This document shows positions 1-7,239 of a DNA stretch of 11,514 bases, piece after piece. The notes under the pieces were generated by a model, which was given only the letters and a program-made list of their open reading frames with translations, searched no databases and was not told the origin of the DNA. Each line of letters starts with the position of its first letter. Position 1 is the first letter of the stretch. The DNA is from JBBRVW01 sp038246545 (GTDB lineage: Bacteria > Actinomycetota > Actinomycetes > JACCUZ01). Made by a program: the position numbers and the translations under genes. The DNA lies in contig JBBRVW010000062.1 of the NCBI GenBank assembly GCA_038246545.1, forward strand, positions 1-11,514. Direction: 5' to 3'.

Positions 1-513
1 CAGGGCTTTGGAGGACTTGATGCTGACGCCAAGTCGCGCTACGCATTGCCACTACGATTCACCCCTGGCGTCGCGACAATTCTCATCGCGGTCGGGCTCG
101 TTCTGCAGTCGCCCCTCTGGCTGGGGTCGATGGCGCTCGTCACGCTAAGTGGGGCGCTCGTGCCGCGTGGCATGGTGATTGACCTCGCCTACAATGTCGG
201 CGTGCGCCATCTATTTGGTGGCCCCCCGCTCCCACCCACACCAAAGCCGCGACAATTCTCTTACCTGATTTCGACGGTCTGGTTATTGGGTTCAGCCGCT
301 TCCTTCGCGTACGGTCTACCCCTGCTGGGCTACCTCCTTGGGGGAGCGGTTCTCCTCGGGGGCACCATTTTGACGACGACGCTCTGGTGCCTTGGATCCT
401 GGTGGTACAGGCTGGGCGGCCTCGGCGACACTCGCCAGTGGCAGCGGGATCGCAAAGACAGTGCAGCGGCATGCTCGGTTGCCGTGGGCCGCAATCGTGC
501 CGCCGGCTCATGA
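1..513 (+). CDS. DUF4395-type integral membrane protein, 5'-truncated by the window edge
   Basis: The frame is open from base 1, so the true start is probably upstream; an internal TTG at 46 would give 155 residues but has no clear ribosome site. The protein shows four hydrophobic segments arranged as two pairs, around codons 25-40, 42-60, 90-108 and 110-130 counted from base 1. The pairs are separated by a cytoplasmic stretch rich in Pro (GGPPLPPTPKPRQFSY). The order (RFTPG near the first helix, a Pro-rich KPRQF linker, and a last helix ending in WCLGSWWYRL) matches my memory of DUF4395 proteins, which end in a CLGC-like motif. DUF4395 has no defined biochemical role; members often sit near thioredoxin- or rhodanese-like genes. 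The polar tail after YRLGG (RDRKDSAAACS...) is unlike the family and may be a frameshifted end. The next gene is about 490 nt downstream, so this is probably a separate unit. Confidence 0.6.
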   Translation, partial: QGFGGLDADAKSRYALPLRFTPGVATILIAVGLVLQSPLWLGSMALVTLSGALVPRGMVIDLAYNVGVRHLFGGPPLPPTPKPRQFSYLISTVWLLGSAASFAYGLPLLGYLLGGAVLLGGTILTTTLWCLGSWWYRLGGLGDTRQWQRDRKDSAAACSVAVGRNRAAGS

Positions 514-1002
514 CCCGACGTATCGCCGACAAGCCCAGCAGTAGAGCAGGTCAACCCGTGACCTATCGGGGCTCATCGAACTTGACTGGGCATCTCGCTG
601 ATCGCAGCTGCGATTCGGTCGGTGTTGGACGAGTGCAGGCCCACCTTACGCGTCGGGCGCTGCGGCCCTGATGTGTCGCGACGCCGTTGCATGAACCGCC
701 GTCGCCGCCGTAGTGGTGGCGGGGTCAGTGGCGTGTTGTCGCCGCCCTCCTCGGCCACTTCACCGGATCTGACCACGCGAACGCGCTGGCGTCGGCGCTC
801 ATCGGCAAGATGGTTCTGGCCCGCACCCGGAGCTGCTGCGCGAAGCCATCGATGTGCCCGGAAGCCACCTTGAAAGGTCAGCGATCCGCTCGGCGGCTGA
901 CGACAGGGGGCGGGGCCTTCACCGAACCTTCATGCTCCGACAGGCTGTTCCTCGACATCCGGTGACGACACTGGCAGGACGAGACGAGGTCAGGAGCCGG
1001 TC
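514..1002. other. 490-nt region without a convincing gene; possible decayed coding remnant
   Basis: No ORF here has a good ribosome site and a recognisable product. Around 740-826 one + frame reads like real protein (GHFTGSDHANALASALIGKM). From about 827 the protein-like reading (PELLREAIDVPGSHLE) moves to another frame, as if one C had been lost near 825-828. No start codon or upstream domain supports it, and I do not recognise the family. On the minus strand, 573-650 encodes a plausible-looking tail (KVGLHSSNTDRIAAAISEMP) with nothing recognisable before it. The last 90 nt carry the response-regulator-type direct repeat and the SHOCT ribosome site, listed separately. Confidence 0.4.
916..935 (+). 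promoter_or_regulatory. 11-bp direct repeat, candidate response-regulator box 1 (SHOCT-RR-HK operon)
   Basis: The sequence reads CCTTCACCGAACCTTCATGC, with TTCA at 918 and again at 929, an exact 11-bp step. The second half-site ends about 70 nt before the SHOCT start. The same motif occurs at 3221, 8130 and 9734, each time before a transcription unit of this island. OmpR/PhoB-family regulators bind direct repeats of about 11 bp, so this would be an autoregulatory site for the regulator encoded at 1334-2023. The repeat is seen; the binding is inferred. Confidence 0.65.
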
Positions 1003-1287
1003 ATGATGGGTTGGTATAACGACGGATGGGGCGGCGGTTGGCTCGCGATGGCCTTGATGATGGTCTTCTGGATCGCGCTCATCGGTGTCGCGATCTGGGC
1101 GGCGGTGCGCTTGGTGGGGAGCGGTTCGAAGGTGGTCGGGACGATGGCTACGCCGACACCGCGAACGGTCCTCGACCACCGGCTCGCGTCGGGCGAGATC
1201 GACGCTGAGCAGTATGCGCAGCTGCGCCGGCTGCTTGACGGGGTGTCTGCCGGCACCGTGACGACTGACACGAAGGCGCCGCACTGA
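1003..1287 (+). CDS. Small SHOCT-domain membrane protein
   Basis: The product is 94 residues. A Gly/Trp/Met-rich N-terminus (MMGWYNDGWGGGW) is followed by one membrane helix (about residues 13-36), a short linker, and a SHOCT motif at about 53-80 (VLDHRLASGEIDAEQYAQL), a match to the family consensus of the type 'hRxxxGEIdxeEY'. SHOCT domains are short C-terminal modules thought to support oligomerisation or membrane-linked assembly; the role of this family is not established. AGGAG at 992-996 sits six bases before ATG 1003; a second ATG follows at 1006 and cannot be excluded. It is the first gene of the regulatory operon, 46 nt before the response regulator and behind the direct-repeat box at 916. 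Small proteins of this shape often accompany metal or envelope-stress two-component genes, so an accessory role in sensing or copper protection is plausible but unproven. Confidence 0.85.
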   Translation: MMGWYNDGWGGGWLAMALMMVFWIALIGVAIWAAVRLVGSGSKVVGTMATPTPRTVLDHRLASGEIDAEQYAQLRRLLDGVSAGTVTTDTKAPH

Positions 1288-1333
1288 CTGTAGATAGCCT
1301 TCCGGGGATGTCGACGCACCCAGGAGGAGTTCG

Positions 1334-2023
1334 ATGCTCGAGCCGATGACGGTCCTGGTCGTCGACGACGAGATCGCCCTTGCCCGGGTCGTCGCCGGCT
1401 ACCTGGAGCGTGAGGGCTTCTCCGTGGTCCAGGCACATGACGGCCCGACCGCCGTCGCGTTGGCCCGGTCGGCGCTGCCCGACCTGATCGTGCTCGACGT
1501 GATGCTGCCCGGGTTCGACGGTGTCGAGGTGTGCCGTCAGGTGCGGCAGTTCACTGATGCCTACATCATCATGCTGACCGCTCGCGACGAGGAGGTCGAC
1601 AAGGTTGTGGGCCTGTCCGTCGGCGCCGACGACTACCTGGTCAAGCCGTTCTCACCGCGCGAGCTCATCGCTAGGGTTCGCGCCATGCTGCGCCGACCGC
1701 GTGTGGTGCCGGCGAGCCCGTCGGTGACCACCCTCGGGGACCTCGTTGTCGATGATGAGTCCCGCACCGTCACCGTGGCCGGGTCCTGGGTCGAGCTGAC
1801 CCGAACCGAGTTCGACCTGCTCGCCACGATGGCGGCCCGGCCGCGGCTGGCGTTCTCGCGCCGTCAGCTGATCGACGCGGTCTGGGGTGCTGACTGGTAC
1901 GGCGACGAGCACCTGGTGGACGTGCACGTCGGGCACCTGCGCCGCAAGCTCGGCGACGACGCGAGCGAACCACGCTACGTACGGACCGTGCGCGGCGTCG
2001 GCTACGGCATGGGCCCGGGGTGA
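1334..2023 (+). CDS. OmpR/PhoB-family response regulator, probable copper-island regulator
   Basis: The product is 229 residues and full length for the family. The receiver domain (about 5-120) has the acidic pocket D11/D12, phosphoacceptor D55 in LIVLDVMLPG, T82 and K104 in VKPF. The C-terminal winged-helix DNA-binding domain (about 131-226) has the usual LTRTEFDLL segment, the recognition-helix region VDVHVGHLRRKLG (195-207) and the closing VRTVRGVGYGM hairpin. AGGAGGAG at 1322-1329 precedes ATG 1334; ATG 1346 (MTVLVVDDE) is a second candidate but lies too far from that site. The stop overlaps the kinase start (GTGA, 2020-2023), so the two are translationally coupled partners. Phosphorylated dimers of this family bind 11-bp direct repeats, and four such repeats lie before the transcription units in this window. 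Copper as the signal is inferred from the neighbouring genes, not from the protein itself. Confidence 0.95.
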   Translation: MLEPMTVLVVDDEIALARVVAGYLEREGFSVVQAHDGPTAVALARSALPDLIVLDVMLPGFDGVEVCRQVRQFTDAYIIMLTARDEEVDKVVGLSVGADDYLVKPFSPRELIARVRAMLRRPRVVPASPSVTTLGDLVVDDESRTVTVAGSWVELTRTEFDLLATMAARPRLAFSRRQLIDAVWGADWYGDEHLVDVHVGHLRRKLGDDASEPRYVRTVRGVGYGMGPG

Positions 2024-3123
2024 GCCGCCCCCGTCCTCGGCTCGCGATCCGGCTGGTCACGGCGATGGCGCTGGTCATCGCTGTCGGGGGGCTCACTCTG
2101 CTGGTCACGGCCAACCTCGTGGCTCCCGGGCTGTTCCACGCGCATCTGTCGCGCTTCGGGATGATGACGCCCGAGGTCACCCGGCACGCGGAGGAGGCAT
2201 TCTCCTCCTCGTTTGTCATCTCCATCACCGTGGCGATGGTCGCGTCCCTGCTCGCGGCGGGGCTCGTGTCGTGGTTCCTCGTGCGCCGCGTGGCCCGGCC
2301 GGTCGAGGACCTCGCCGTCGCGGCGGAGACCGTCGCGGGCGGCACCTACACCGTCAAGCTGCCGAGGGAACCCTTCGCGAGCGAGCTGGAGGCGCTGTCC
2401 ACGTCCTTCGCTCACATGGCCGACCGCCTCGCCGAGACCGAGACCGGCCGCACTCGCCTGCTGGCCGACCTCGCGCACGAGCTGCGGACCCCGCTGGCCA
2501 CCCTCGAGGCCTACATCGACGGCCTCGAGGACGGCGTCGTCGCACCGTCGGAGGAGTCCTACGCGACGATGCGCGGCCAGGTCTCCCGACTGCGCCGGTT
2601 GGCGATCGACCTGCGCGAGTCCGCTGCCGCGGACGAGCACGCCCTGCACTTGACCCCGGTCGTGCTGGACGCCGAGGCGGCAGCTGCTGACGCGGTCGCC
2701 GCGGCAACCCCGCGCTACCTGGCCAAGGGGGTCGAGCTCACCCTGACGCCGGGAGCAACCGGCCTCCTGGTGTCCGCAGACGCCGAGCGGCTCGGCCAGG
2801 TGCTGTCGAACCTGCTCGACAACGCGCTGCGCCACACCCCACCGGGCGGCCACGTCCACGTCGCCGCCACGCCCGCCGGGTCGACGACGGCCATCACCGT
2901 GGCCGACGACGGGGACGGCATCCCGGCTGACCAGATCGGGTCGATCTTCGACCGCTTCCACCGGGTCGACCCGGCCAGGGCCACCGCCGACGGGTCCGGC
3001 AGCGGCTTGGGTCTGACGATCGCGCGCGCCATCATCACCGACCATGGCGGGTCGCTCACCGCGGTCAGCCGCGGCCCCGGGGCAGGCGCGACCTTTACCG
3101 TCGCCCTCCCCAGGGCCATGTAG
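2020..3123 (+). CDS. Membrane sensor histidine kinase, partner of the response regulator
   Basis: The product is 367 residues. TM1 (about 9-31), a short external loop (32-64) and TM2 (about 65-87) are followed by HAMP (about 88-140, with RPVEDL), the dimerisation/phosphoacceptor domain with H153 in LAHELRTPLA, and a HATPase domain. The HATPase domain shows the N box around N264-N268 (SNLLDNALRHTP), the G1 box (VADDGDGIP, 295-302), the F box (FDRFHR, 310-315) and the G2 box (GSGSGLGL, 325-332). All catalytic motifs look intact. The external loop is small but holds H40, H42, M48, M49 and H56, a plausible soft-metal site. The GTG start at 2020 overlaps the regulator's stop; ATG at codon 16 would cut into TM1 and is less likely. 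The kinase should autophosphorylate and phosphorylate the adjacent regulator. The ligand is not proven; copper is the context-based guess. Confidence 0.95.
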   Translation: MSRPRPRLAIRLVTAMALVIAVGGLTLLVTANLVAPGLFHAHLSRFGMMTPEVTRHAEEAFSSSFVISITVAMVASLLAAGLVSWFLVRRVARPVEDLAVAAETVAGGTYTVKLPREPFASELEALSTSFAHMADRLAETETGRTRLLADLAHELRTPLATLEAYIDGLEDGVVAPSEESYATMRGQVSRLRRLAIDLRESAAADEHALHLTPVVLDAEAAAADAVAAATPRYLAKGVELTLTPGATGLLVSADAERLGQVLSNLLDNALRHTPPGGHVHVAATPAGSTTAITVADDGDGIPADQIGSIFDRFHRVDPARATADGSGSGLGLTIARAIITDHGGSLTAVSRGPGAGATFTVALPRAM

Positions 3124-3160
3124 CGCGCTGCAGCCTCTTGCCGTGCGATACCTACTGGTC

Positions 3161-3195
3161 CGGGCACCTGTACCCGCGTTGTGCCGGGCGGCACA
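3161..3195 (+). terminator. Dyad plus hairpin after the kinase gene; possible terminator or operator
   Basis: Two adjacent inverted repeats lie 38-72 nt after the kinase stop. The first is CGGGCAC-CT-GTACCCG (3161-3176), seven-base arms with one mismatch. The second is a perfect six-base stem, TGTGCC-GGGC-GGCACA (3180-3195). Neither is followed by a T run, so this is not a classical intrinsic terminator, although high-GC actinobacteria often use such hairpins. The first dyad could instead be an operator for the downstream copper operon. Confidence 0.35.
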
Positions 3196-3218
3196 GCGAC
3201 GGCGACCGACCGTGCGGA

Positions 3219-3238
3219 TCTTCGTCAAACTTTCATCG
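3219..3238 (+). promoter_or_regulatory. 11-bp direct repeat, candidate response-regulator box 2 (main copper operon)
   Basis: The sequence reads TCTTCGTCAAACTTTCATCG, with half-sites TTCG at 3221 and TTCA at 3232, 11 bp apart. It lies about 110 nt before the first gene of the copA operon and matches the boxes at 916, 8128 and 9732. The left half is the least conserved of the set (TTCG instead of TTCA). A weak -10 candidate (TAGCGG, 3261-3266) follows; I would not rely on it. Confidence 0.65.
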
Positions 3239-3344
3239 AAAGTGCCGGGCTCCATCGGGGTAGCGGGGCGACAGTCCTTGGTGTGAGCACCCACGTGAGG
3301 ATCGACCAGGCACCACGCACCGGCGCCGGGAGCAGGAGTAGACG

Positions 3345-4502
3345 ATGAACTGGTGGGCCATCTTCGGCGCTGGCCTGCTCGCGGGAGCCACGACGTGCGC
3401 AGTCGCCCAGGGCGGGCTGCTCGTGGGGCTGATCAACCGGCAGAAGAGGGCAGCCGCCGATGCCGCAGGCGTGAGCGCGTTCGTCGCGTTGGGCGCTGCC
3501 CCCACGGCGGCCAGGAAGGCCGGTACGGGCACAGCGCGGTCCACGAGCGCGGCGAGGGGGACCGCGAAGGGTGCCGTCGGCGCACCGTTGCGCCCCGTCG
3601 GCTCGTCGACCAGCCAGGACCTCGCGCCGGTCGGCGGGTTCCTGCTCGGCAAGTTCGTCATCCTGACTCTCGCGGGGGTCGTCCTGGGTGCGTTGGGGTC
3701 GTTCATCGCCCTTGATGCCCGCATCGGCGCCATGGCCCAGCTGCTCGCGGCCGCGGTCATGATCGTGTTCGGCCTCGGGGCCGCCGGGGTGCCTGGGTTC
3801 AAGGAGATCCGGTTCACCCCACCGCAGTCGTGGATCCGCACCGTTCGCAAGAGCACCCGGTCGCAGTCCGCGTTCGCCCCGTTCTTGCTCGGTGTCGCGG
3901 TGATCCTCATTCCGTGTGGCGTCACCATCTCGATGATGCTGCTCGCCGCGACGTCCGGGTCTGCCGCCGCCGGTGGCGCCGTGATGGCCGTGTTCGTCCT
4001 GGGCACCGCCCCGATGTTCGCCGCGTACGGGTTCCTGACCCAGCGGTACGTCAACCCGGACAGCCGGTGGATGTCGATCGCGTTGGGCACCGTCGTGGTG
4101 CTGATGGGCCTGTTCACGCTCAACGCGAGCCTGACCGCCCTCGCATCCCCGGTCACCGCGCAGAGCGTCGCCTCTGGAGTTCTCGGGACCTCGGCGGCGG
4201 CGGAACCGCTCGCGGCCGCCCCCGCGCCGGTGAACGGCGTGCAGGTTATCGAGATCGACGCCACGTCGGGTGGGTACTCCCCCTCGTCGGTCGCCGCGAG
4301 GGCCGGTGTGCCGACCACGGTCGTGTTCCACACCGACAACACCTACTCGTGCATCGTCTACACGACCTTCCCCACCATCGGGAAGCAGGTCGTGCTACCG
4401 CCCTCCGGGGACACCGAGGTCGACTTGGGCGTCCTGCCCGCCGGCGAGATCCCCGTCTCGTGCTCCATGGGCATGTACACCGGCACCATCGTGGTGTCCT
4501 GA
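3345..4502 (+). CDS. UreH/DsbD-like (TauE/SafE-type) membrane protein with C-terminal cupredoxin domain
   Basis: The product is 385 residues. AGGAG (3334-3338) precedes ATG 3345. The N-terminal half is a polytopic membrane domain of the UreH/DsbD_2 type: TM1 carries the signature AGATTCAVAQGGLLVGL (Cys18), and further helices lie near 97-121, 127-148, 178-202, 208-231 and 243-265. One helix holds the LIPCG motif (Pro190-Cys191), reminiscent of the membrane Pro-Cys of DsbD/CcdA. A loop at about 32-93 is Ala/Thr/Ser-rich. The C-terminal domain (about 297-385) is a cupredoxin fold ending in GEIPVSCSMGMYTGTIVVS. Likely metal ligands are Cys336, Cys373, Met375 and/or Met377. This fused family occurs beside copper ATPases, and a role in moving copper or reducing equivalents across the membrane is my inference. 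It is first in the operon, one base before the CopZ-like gene, behind the direct repeat at 3219. Confidence 0.85.
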   Translation: MNWWAIFGAGLLAGATTCAVAQGGLLVGLINRQKRAAADAAGVSAFVALGAAPTAARKAGTGTARSTSAARGTAKGAVGAPLRPVGSSTSQDLAPVGGFLLGKFVILTLAGVVLGALGSFIALDARIGAMAQLLAAAVMIVFGLGAAGVPGFKEIRFTPPQSWIRTVRKSTRSQSAFAPFLLGVAVILIPCGVTISMMLLAATSGSAAAGGAVMAVFVLGTAPMFAAYGFLTQRYVNPDSRWMSIALGTVVVLMGLFTLNASLTALASPVTAQSVASGVLGTSAAAEPLAAAPAPVNGVQVIEIDATSGGYSPSSVAARAGVPTTVVFHTDNTYSCIVYTTFPTIGKQVVLPPSGDTEVDLGVLPAGEIPVSCSMGMYTGTIVVS

Positions 4503-4503
4503 G

Positions 4504-4746
4504 ATGACCCAGGCAGCCATGAGCACCCGCACCGTCACCGTCGAGATCACCGGCATGCACTGCGCGTCCTGCGGGATCCTCGTCGATGACTGCCTCGAGG
4601 ACGTCGACGGCGTCGTCACCTCCCAGACCAGCACCAAGACCGGTCGATGCGTCGCCGTCGTCACCGACTCCGTCACCGAGGCCGACGTCCTCGCCGCCGT
4701 GCTCGAGGCCGGGTACACCGGTGCCATCGTGGCCGGCGCGCCGTGA
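4504..4746 (+). CDS. CopZ-like heavy-metal-associated (HMA) copper chaperone
   Basis: The product is 80 residues, the usual size for a free HMA domain. The metal-binding motif GMHCASC provides Cys20 and Cys23 in the first loop, followed by the helix GILVDDCLEDVDGV and the strand CVAVVTDSV typical of the ferredoxin-like fold. It should bind one Cu(I) in the cytosol and hand it to CopA or to the membrane protein upstream. A third Cys (30) in helix 1 is unusual. ATG 4504 lies one base after the upstream stop (tgaGatg), so translation is probably coupled; ATG 4519 (MSTRTV) is an alternative that would remove five residues. The stop overlaps a GTG that could begin a short membrane peptide. The assignment as a soft-metal chaperone is secure; copper specificity is inferred from CopA and the cupredoxins. 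Confidence 0.88.
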   Translation: MTQAAMSTRTVTVEITGMHCASCGILVDDCLEDVDGVVTSQTSTKTGRCVAVVTDSVTEADVLAAVLEAGYTGAIVAGAP

Positions 4747-4862
4747 TCGGCATCGCCGTCGTCGGGTTCCTCGCCCTCCTGCTCCTCGGCTGGACACCGG
4801 CCGGATCGACTGGCGCCAGCAGGGCTGCTGCCCCACGGACCCGGACGACGACCGCCGAATGA
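4743..4862 (+). CDS. Possible 39-residue single-span membrane peptide
   Basis: GTG 4743 overlaps the stop of the HMA gene (GTGA), the same coupling seen at 2020 and 7236. The peptide begins MIGIAVVGFLALLLLGWTP, one clear hydrophobic helix (about 2-17). It continues with a short Ala/Thr/Arg tail and ends at TGA 4862, 52 nt before copA. No homology is recognisable and there is no independent ribosome site. If real it would be a small membrane protein made with CopZ and CopA, perhaps a partner of the ATPase. It could equally be a chance frame in the 168-nt spacer. Confidence 0.4.
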   Translation: MIGIAVVGFLALLLLGWTPAGSTGASRAAAPRTRTTTAE

Positions 4863-4914
4863 GGAACTGCGAAACCCCCAGTACCAGTACCGGCACGACG
4901 AGGAGACGAGAACC

Positions 4915-7239
4915 GTGAGCATCGAGGCTGCCAACCGAACCATCGACCTGCAGGTCGGCGGAATGACCTGCGCGTCGTGCGCGGCCCGGATCGAGCGCAA
5001 GCTGAACAAGATGCCCGGCGTCGTCGCCGAGGTGAACTACGCCACCGAGATCGCCCGAGTCGTCCTGCCGGAAGGCACGACAGCCGAGGACGCCGTCGCC
5101 ACGGTCGAGGCCACCGGCTACACCGCGACCCTCCCGACGCCGCCTGCGAGCGAGTCGGTCGAGGAGGACGGTGCGGCGGTCGCGCCGGCCAACCCGGAGC
5201 TGGCGTCGCTGCGCCAGCGCCTGGTCATCTCCGGTGTGCTGACCCTCCCGGCGGTTCTGATGGCGATGGTCCCGGTCTTCCAGTTCACCAACTGGCAGTG
5301 GGCGTCGCTGGCCCTGGCCTCACCGGTGATCGTGTGGGGTGCGTGGCCGTTCCACAAGGCTGCCTGGGCCAACCTCAAGCACGGTGCGGCCACCATGGAC
5401 ACCCTCATCAGCCTCGGGGTGGGCGCCGCCTACGCGTGGTCGCTGTATGCGCTGTTCTTCGCCGACGCCGGGATGCCCGGCGCCACGATGGGATTCGAGC
5501 TGTTCCCCTCCCAGGCCGAGGCGGGCGCGCACATCTACCTCGAGGTCGCCTCCGCGGTCACCGTGTTCATCCTCGCCGGCCGCTACCTCGAGGCCCGCGC
5601 CAAGACCCAGTCCGGCGCCGCACTGCGCGCCCTGATGAACATGGGCGCCAAGGACGTCGCCGTCCTGCGCGACGGCGTCGAGACACGCATCCCGACCAGC
5701 CAGCTTGCCGTCGGCGACACCTTCGTCGTCCGCCCCGGCGAGAAGATCGCCACCGACGGCACCATCGTCGACGGTGCGTCCGCGGTCGACACTTCCATGC
5801 TCACCGGCGAGTCCGTCCCGGTCGAGGTCGGCCCCGGCGACGACGTCGTCGGCGCGACCGTCAACGTCGGCGGACGGCTCGTCGTGCGGGCCACCCGGGT
5901 CGGCGCCGACACCCAGCTCGCCCAGATGGCCAAGCTCGTCTCCGACGCCCAGTCCGGCAAGGCCCCGGTGCAGCGCCTGGCCGACCGGGTGTCGGCGGTG
6001 TTCGTCCCGGTCGTGGTCAGCCTGTCGCTGCTCACGCTGGCCTACTGGCTGCTCACCGGCGCGGACCCGCAGTTCGCCTTCACCGCCGCGGTGTCCGTCC
6101 TGATCATCGCCTGCCCCTGCGCACTCGGGCTGGCGACGCCGACCGCGCTGCTGGTCGGCACCGGTCGCGCCGCGCAGCTCGGCATCCTGATCAAGGGCCC
6201 ACAGATCCTCGAGTCGACCCGCCGGGTCGACACGATCGTGCTCGACAAGACCGGGACCGTGACCACCGGCCGGATGACCCTGGTCGACGCCCACCCCGCC
6301 AGCGGGGTCGACGTCGCCGACCTGCTCCGCAAGGCCGGCGCGATCGAGGACGCCTCCGAGCACCCGGTGGGTGCCGCGATCGCCGCCGGGGCCCGTGACC
6401 GGGTCGGCGACCTGCCCGCGGTCGAGGCCTTCGGCTCCACCCACGGCCGCGGCGTCCAGGGGGTCGTCGACGGTGCGGCCGTCGTGGCCGGCCGAGCCTC
6501 CTGGCTCGCGTCCGACTGGGCGATCACCCTGCCGGCCGAGCTGCGCGCGGCGTTGGATGCTGCGGAGTCGGCCGGCCAGACCGCTGTCGTCGTCGGCTGG
6601 GACGGGCAGGCCCGCGGCGTCGTCGTCGTCGCTGACACGGTCAAGGCGACCAGCACCCAGGCCATCGCCGAGCTGCGCGGCCTCGGGCTGACACCGGTGC
6701 TGCTCACCGGCGACAACCGCCGCGCCGCGCAGGCAGTCGCCGCGACCGTCGGGATCACCGACGTCGAGGCCGAGGTCCTTCCCTGGGACAAGGTCGACGT
6801 CATCAAGCGGCTCCAGGAGTCCGGACGGGTCGTCGCCATGGTCGGTGACGGAGTCAACGACGCGGCTGCGCTCGCCCAGGCCGACCTCGGCATCGCGATG
6901 GGTACCGGCACCGACGTCGCGATCGAGGCCAGCGACCTCACCCTGGTCTCCGGTGACCTGCGGGCAGCGGGTGACGCGATGTCGTTGTCGCGGCGCACCC
7001 TGCGCACCATCAAGGGCAACCTGTTCTGGGCCTTCGCCTACAACGTCGCCGCGATCCCGCTCGCGATGTCCGGCCGGCTCAACCCGATCGTCGCCGGTGC
7101 CGCGATGGCGTTCTCGTCGGTGTTCGTCGTGACCAACAGCCTGCGCCTGCGCAGGTTCAAGGGCCGCGGTCCGGCCAACGTGGACGCGGGCGCCAGCACA
7201 GCGCAGTGGCGCCCCGCACACGCGAAGGCGTCCTCGTGA
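4915..7239 (+). CDS. copA: Copper-translocating P1B-type ATPase CopA
   Basis: The product is 774 residues, normal length for a one-HMA CopA. The N-terminal HMA domain has GGMTCASC (Cys19, Cys22). Two lead helices (about 103-121, 127-146) precede the P-type core. Core motifs: TGES (297-300, actuator), membrane Cys-Pro-Cys (400-402), DKTGT with phosphorylated D444, SEHP (481-484) in the nucleotide domain, TGDN (598-601), GDGVND (644-649), and the last helices with YN (709-710) and MAFSS (731-735). CPC plus YN and MxxSS define the Cu(I)-exporting P1B-1 class, so ATP-driven Cu(I) efflux is well supported. AGGAG (4900-4904) precedes GTG 4915. The stop overlaps the GTG of the cupredoxin gene. The large open frame on the opposite strand (5320-7416) is a codon-bias shadow. 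The first gene of its operon is preceded by the direct-repeat box at 3219, so control by the encoded two-component system is likely. Confidence 0.97.
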   Translation: MSIEAANRTIDLQVGGMTCASCAARIERKLNKMPGVVAEVNYATEIARVVLPEGTTAEDAVATVEATGYTATLPTPPASESVEEDGAAVAPANPELASLRQRLVISGVLTLPAVLMAMVPVFQFTNWQWASLALASPVIVWGAWPFHKAAWANLKHGAATMDTLISLGVGAAYAWSLYALFFADAGMPGATMGFELFPSQAEAGAHIYLEVASAVTVFILAGRYLEARAKTQSGAALRALMNMGAKDVAVLRDGVETRIPTSQLAVGDTFVVRPGEKIATDGTIVDGASAVDTSMLTGESVPVEVGPGDDVVGATVNVGGRLVVRATRVGADTQLAQMAKLVSDAQSGKAPVQRLADRVSAVFVPVVVSLSLLTLAYWLLTGADPQFAFTAAVSVLIIACPCALGLATPTALLVGTGRAAQLGILIKGPQILESTRRVDTIVLDKTGTVTTGRMTLVDAHPASGVDVADLLRKAGAIEDASEHPVGAAIAAGARDRVGDLPAVEAFGSTHGRGVQGVVDGAAVVAGRASWLASDWAITLPAELRAALDAAESAGQTAVVVGWDGQARGVVVVADTVKATSTQAIAELRGLGLTPVLLTGDNRRAAQAVAATVGITDVEAEVLPWDKVDVIKRLQESGRVVAMVGDGVNDAAALAQADLGIAMGTGTDVAIEASDLTLVSGDLRAAGDAMSLSRRTLRTIKGNLFWAFAYNVAAIPLAMSGRLNPIVAGAAMAFSSVFVVTNSLRLRRFKGRGPANVDAGASTAQWRPAHAKASS

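Noticed and set aside
571..588. GCTCATCGAACTTGACTGG-like sequence as a fifth response-regulator box
   Set aside because: The left half matches (TCATCGAAC), but the right half is TTGAC at a 10-bp step and no gene follows at the usual distance.
2002..4342. Long minus-strand frames opposite the kinase and the membrane-cupredoxin gene
   Set aside because: Low-complexity Arg/Gly/Asp or Ala/Thr/Pro translations, no ribosome sites, and clear genes on the other strand.
7206..7235. Longer N-terminus for the sulfocyanin-like protein
   Set aside because: It would lie inside the end of copA; the GTG at 7236 overlaps the copA stop as GTGA and leads directly into the membrane helix.
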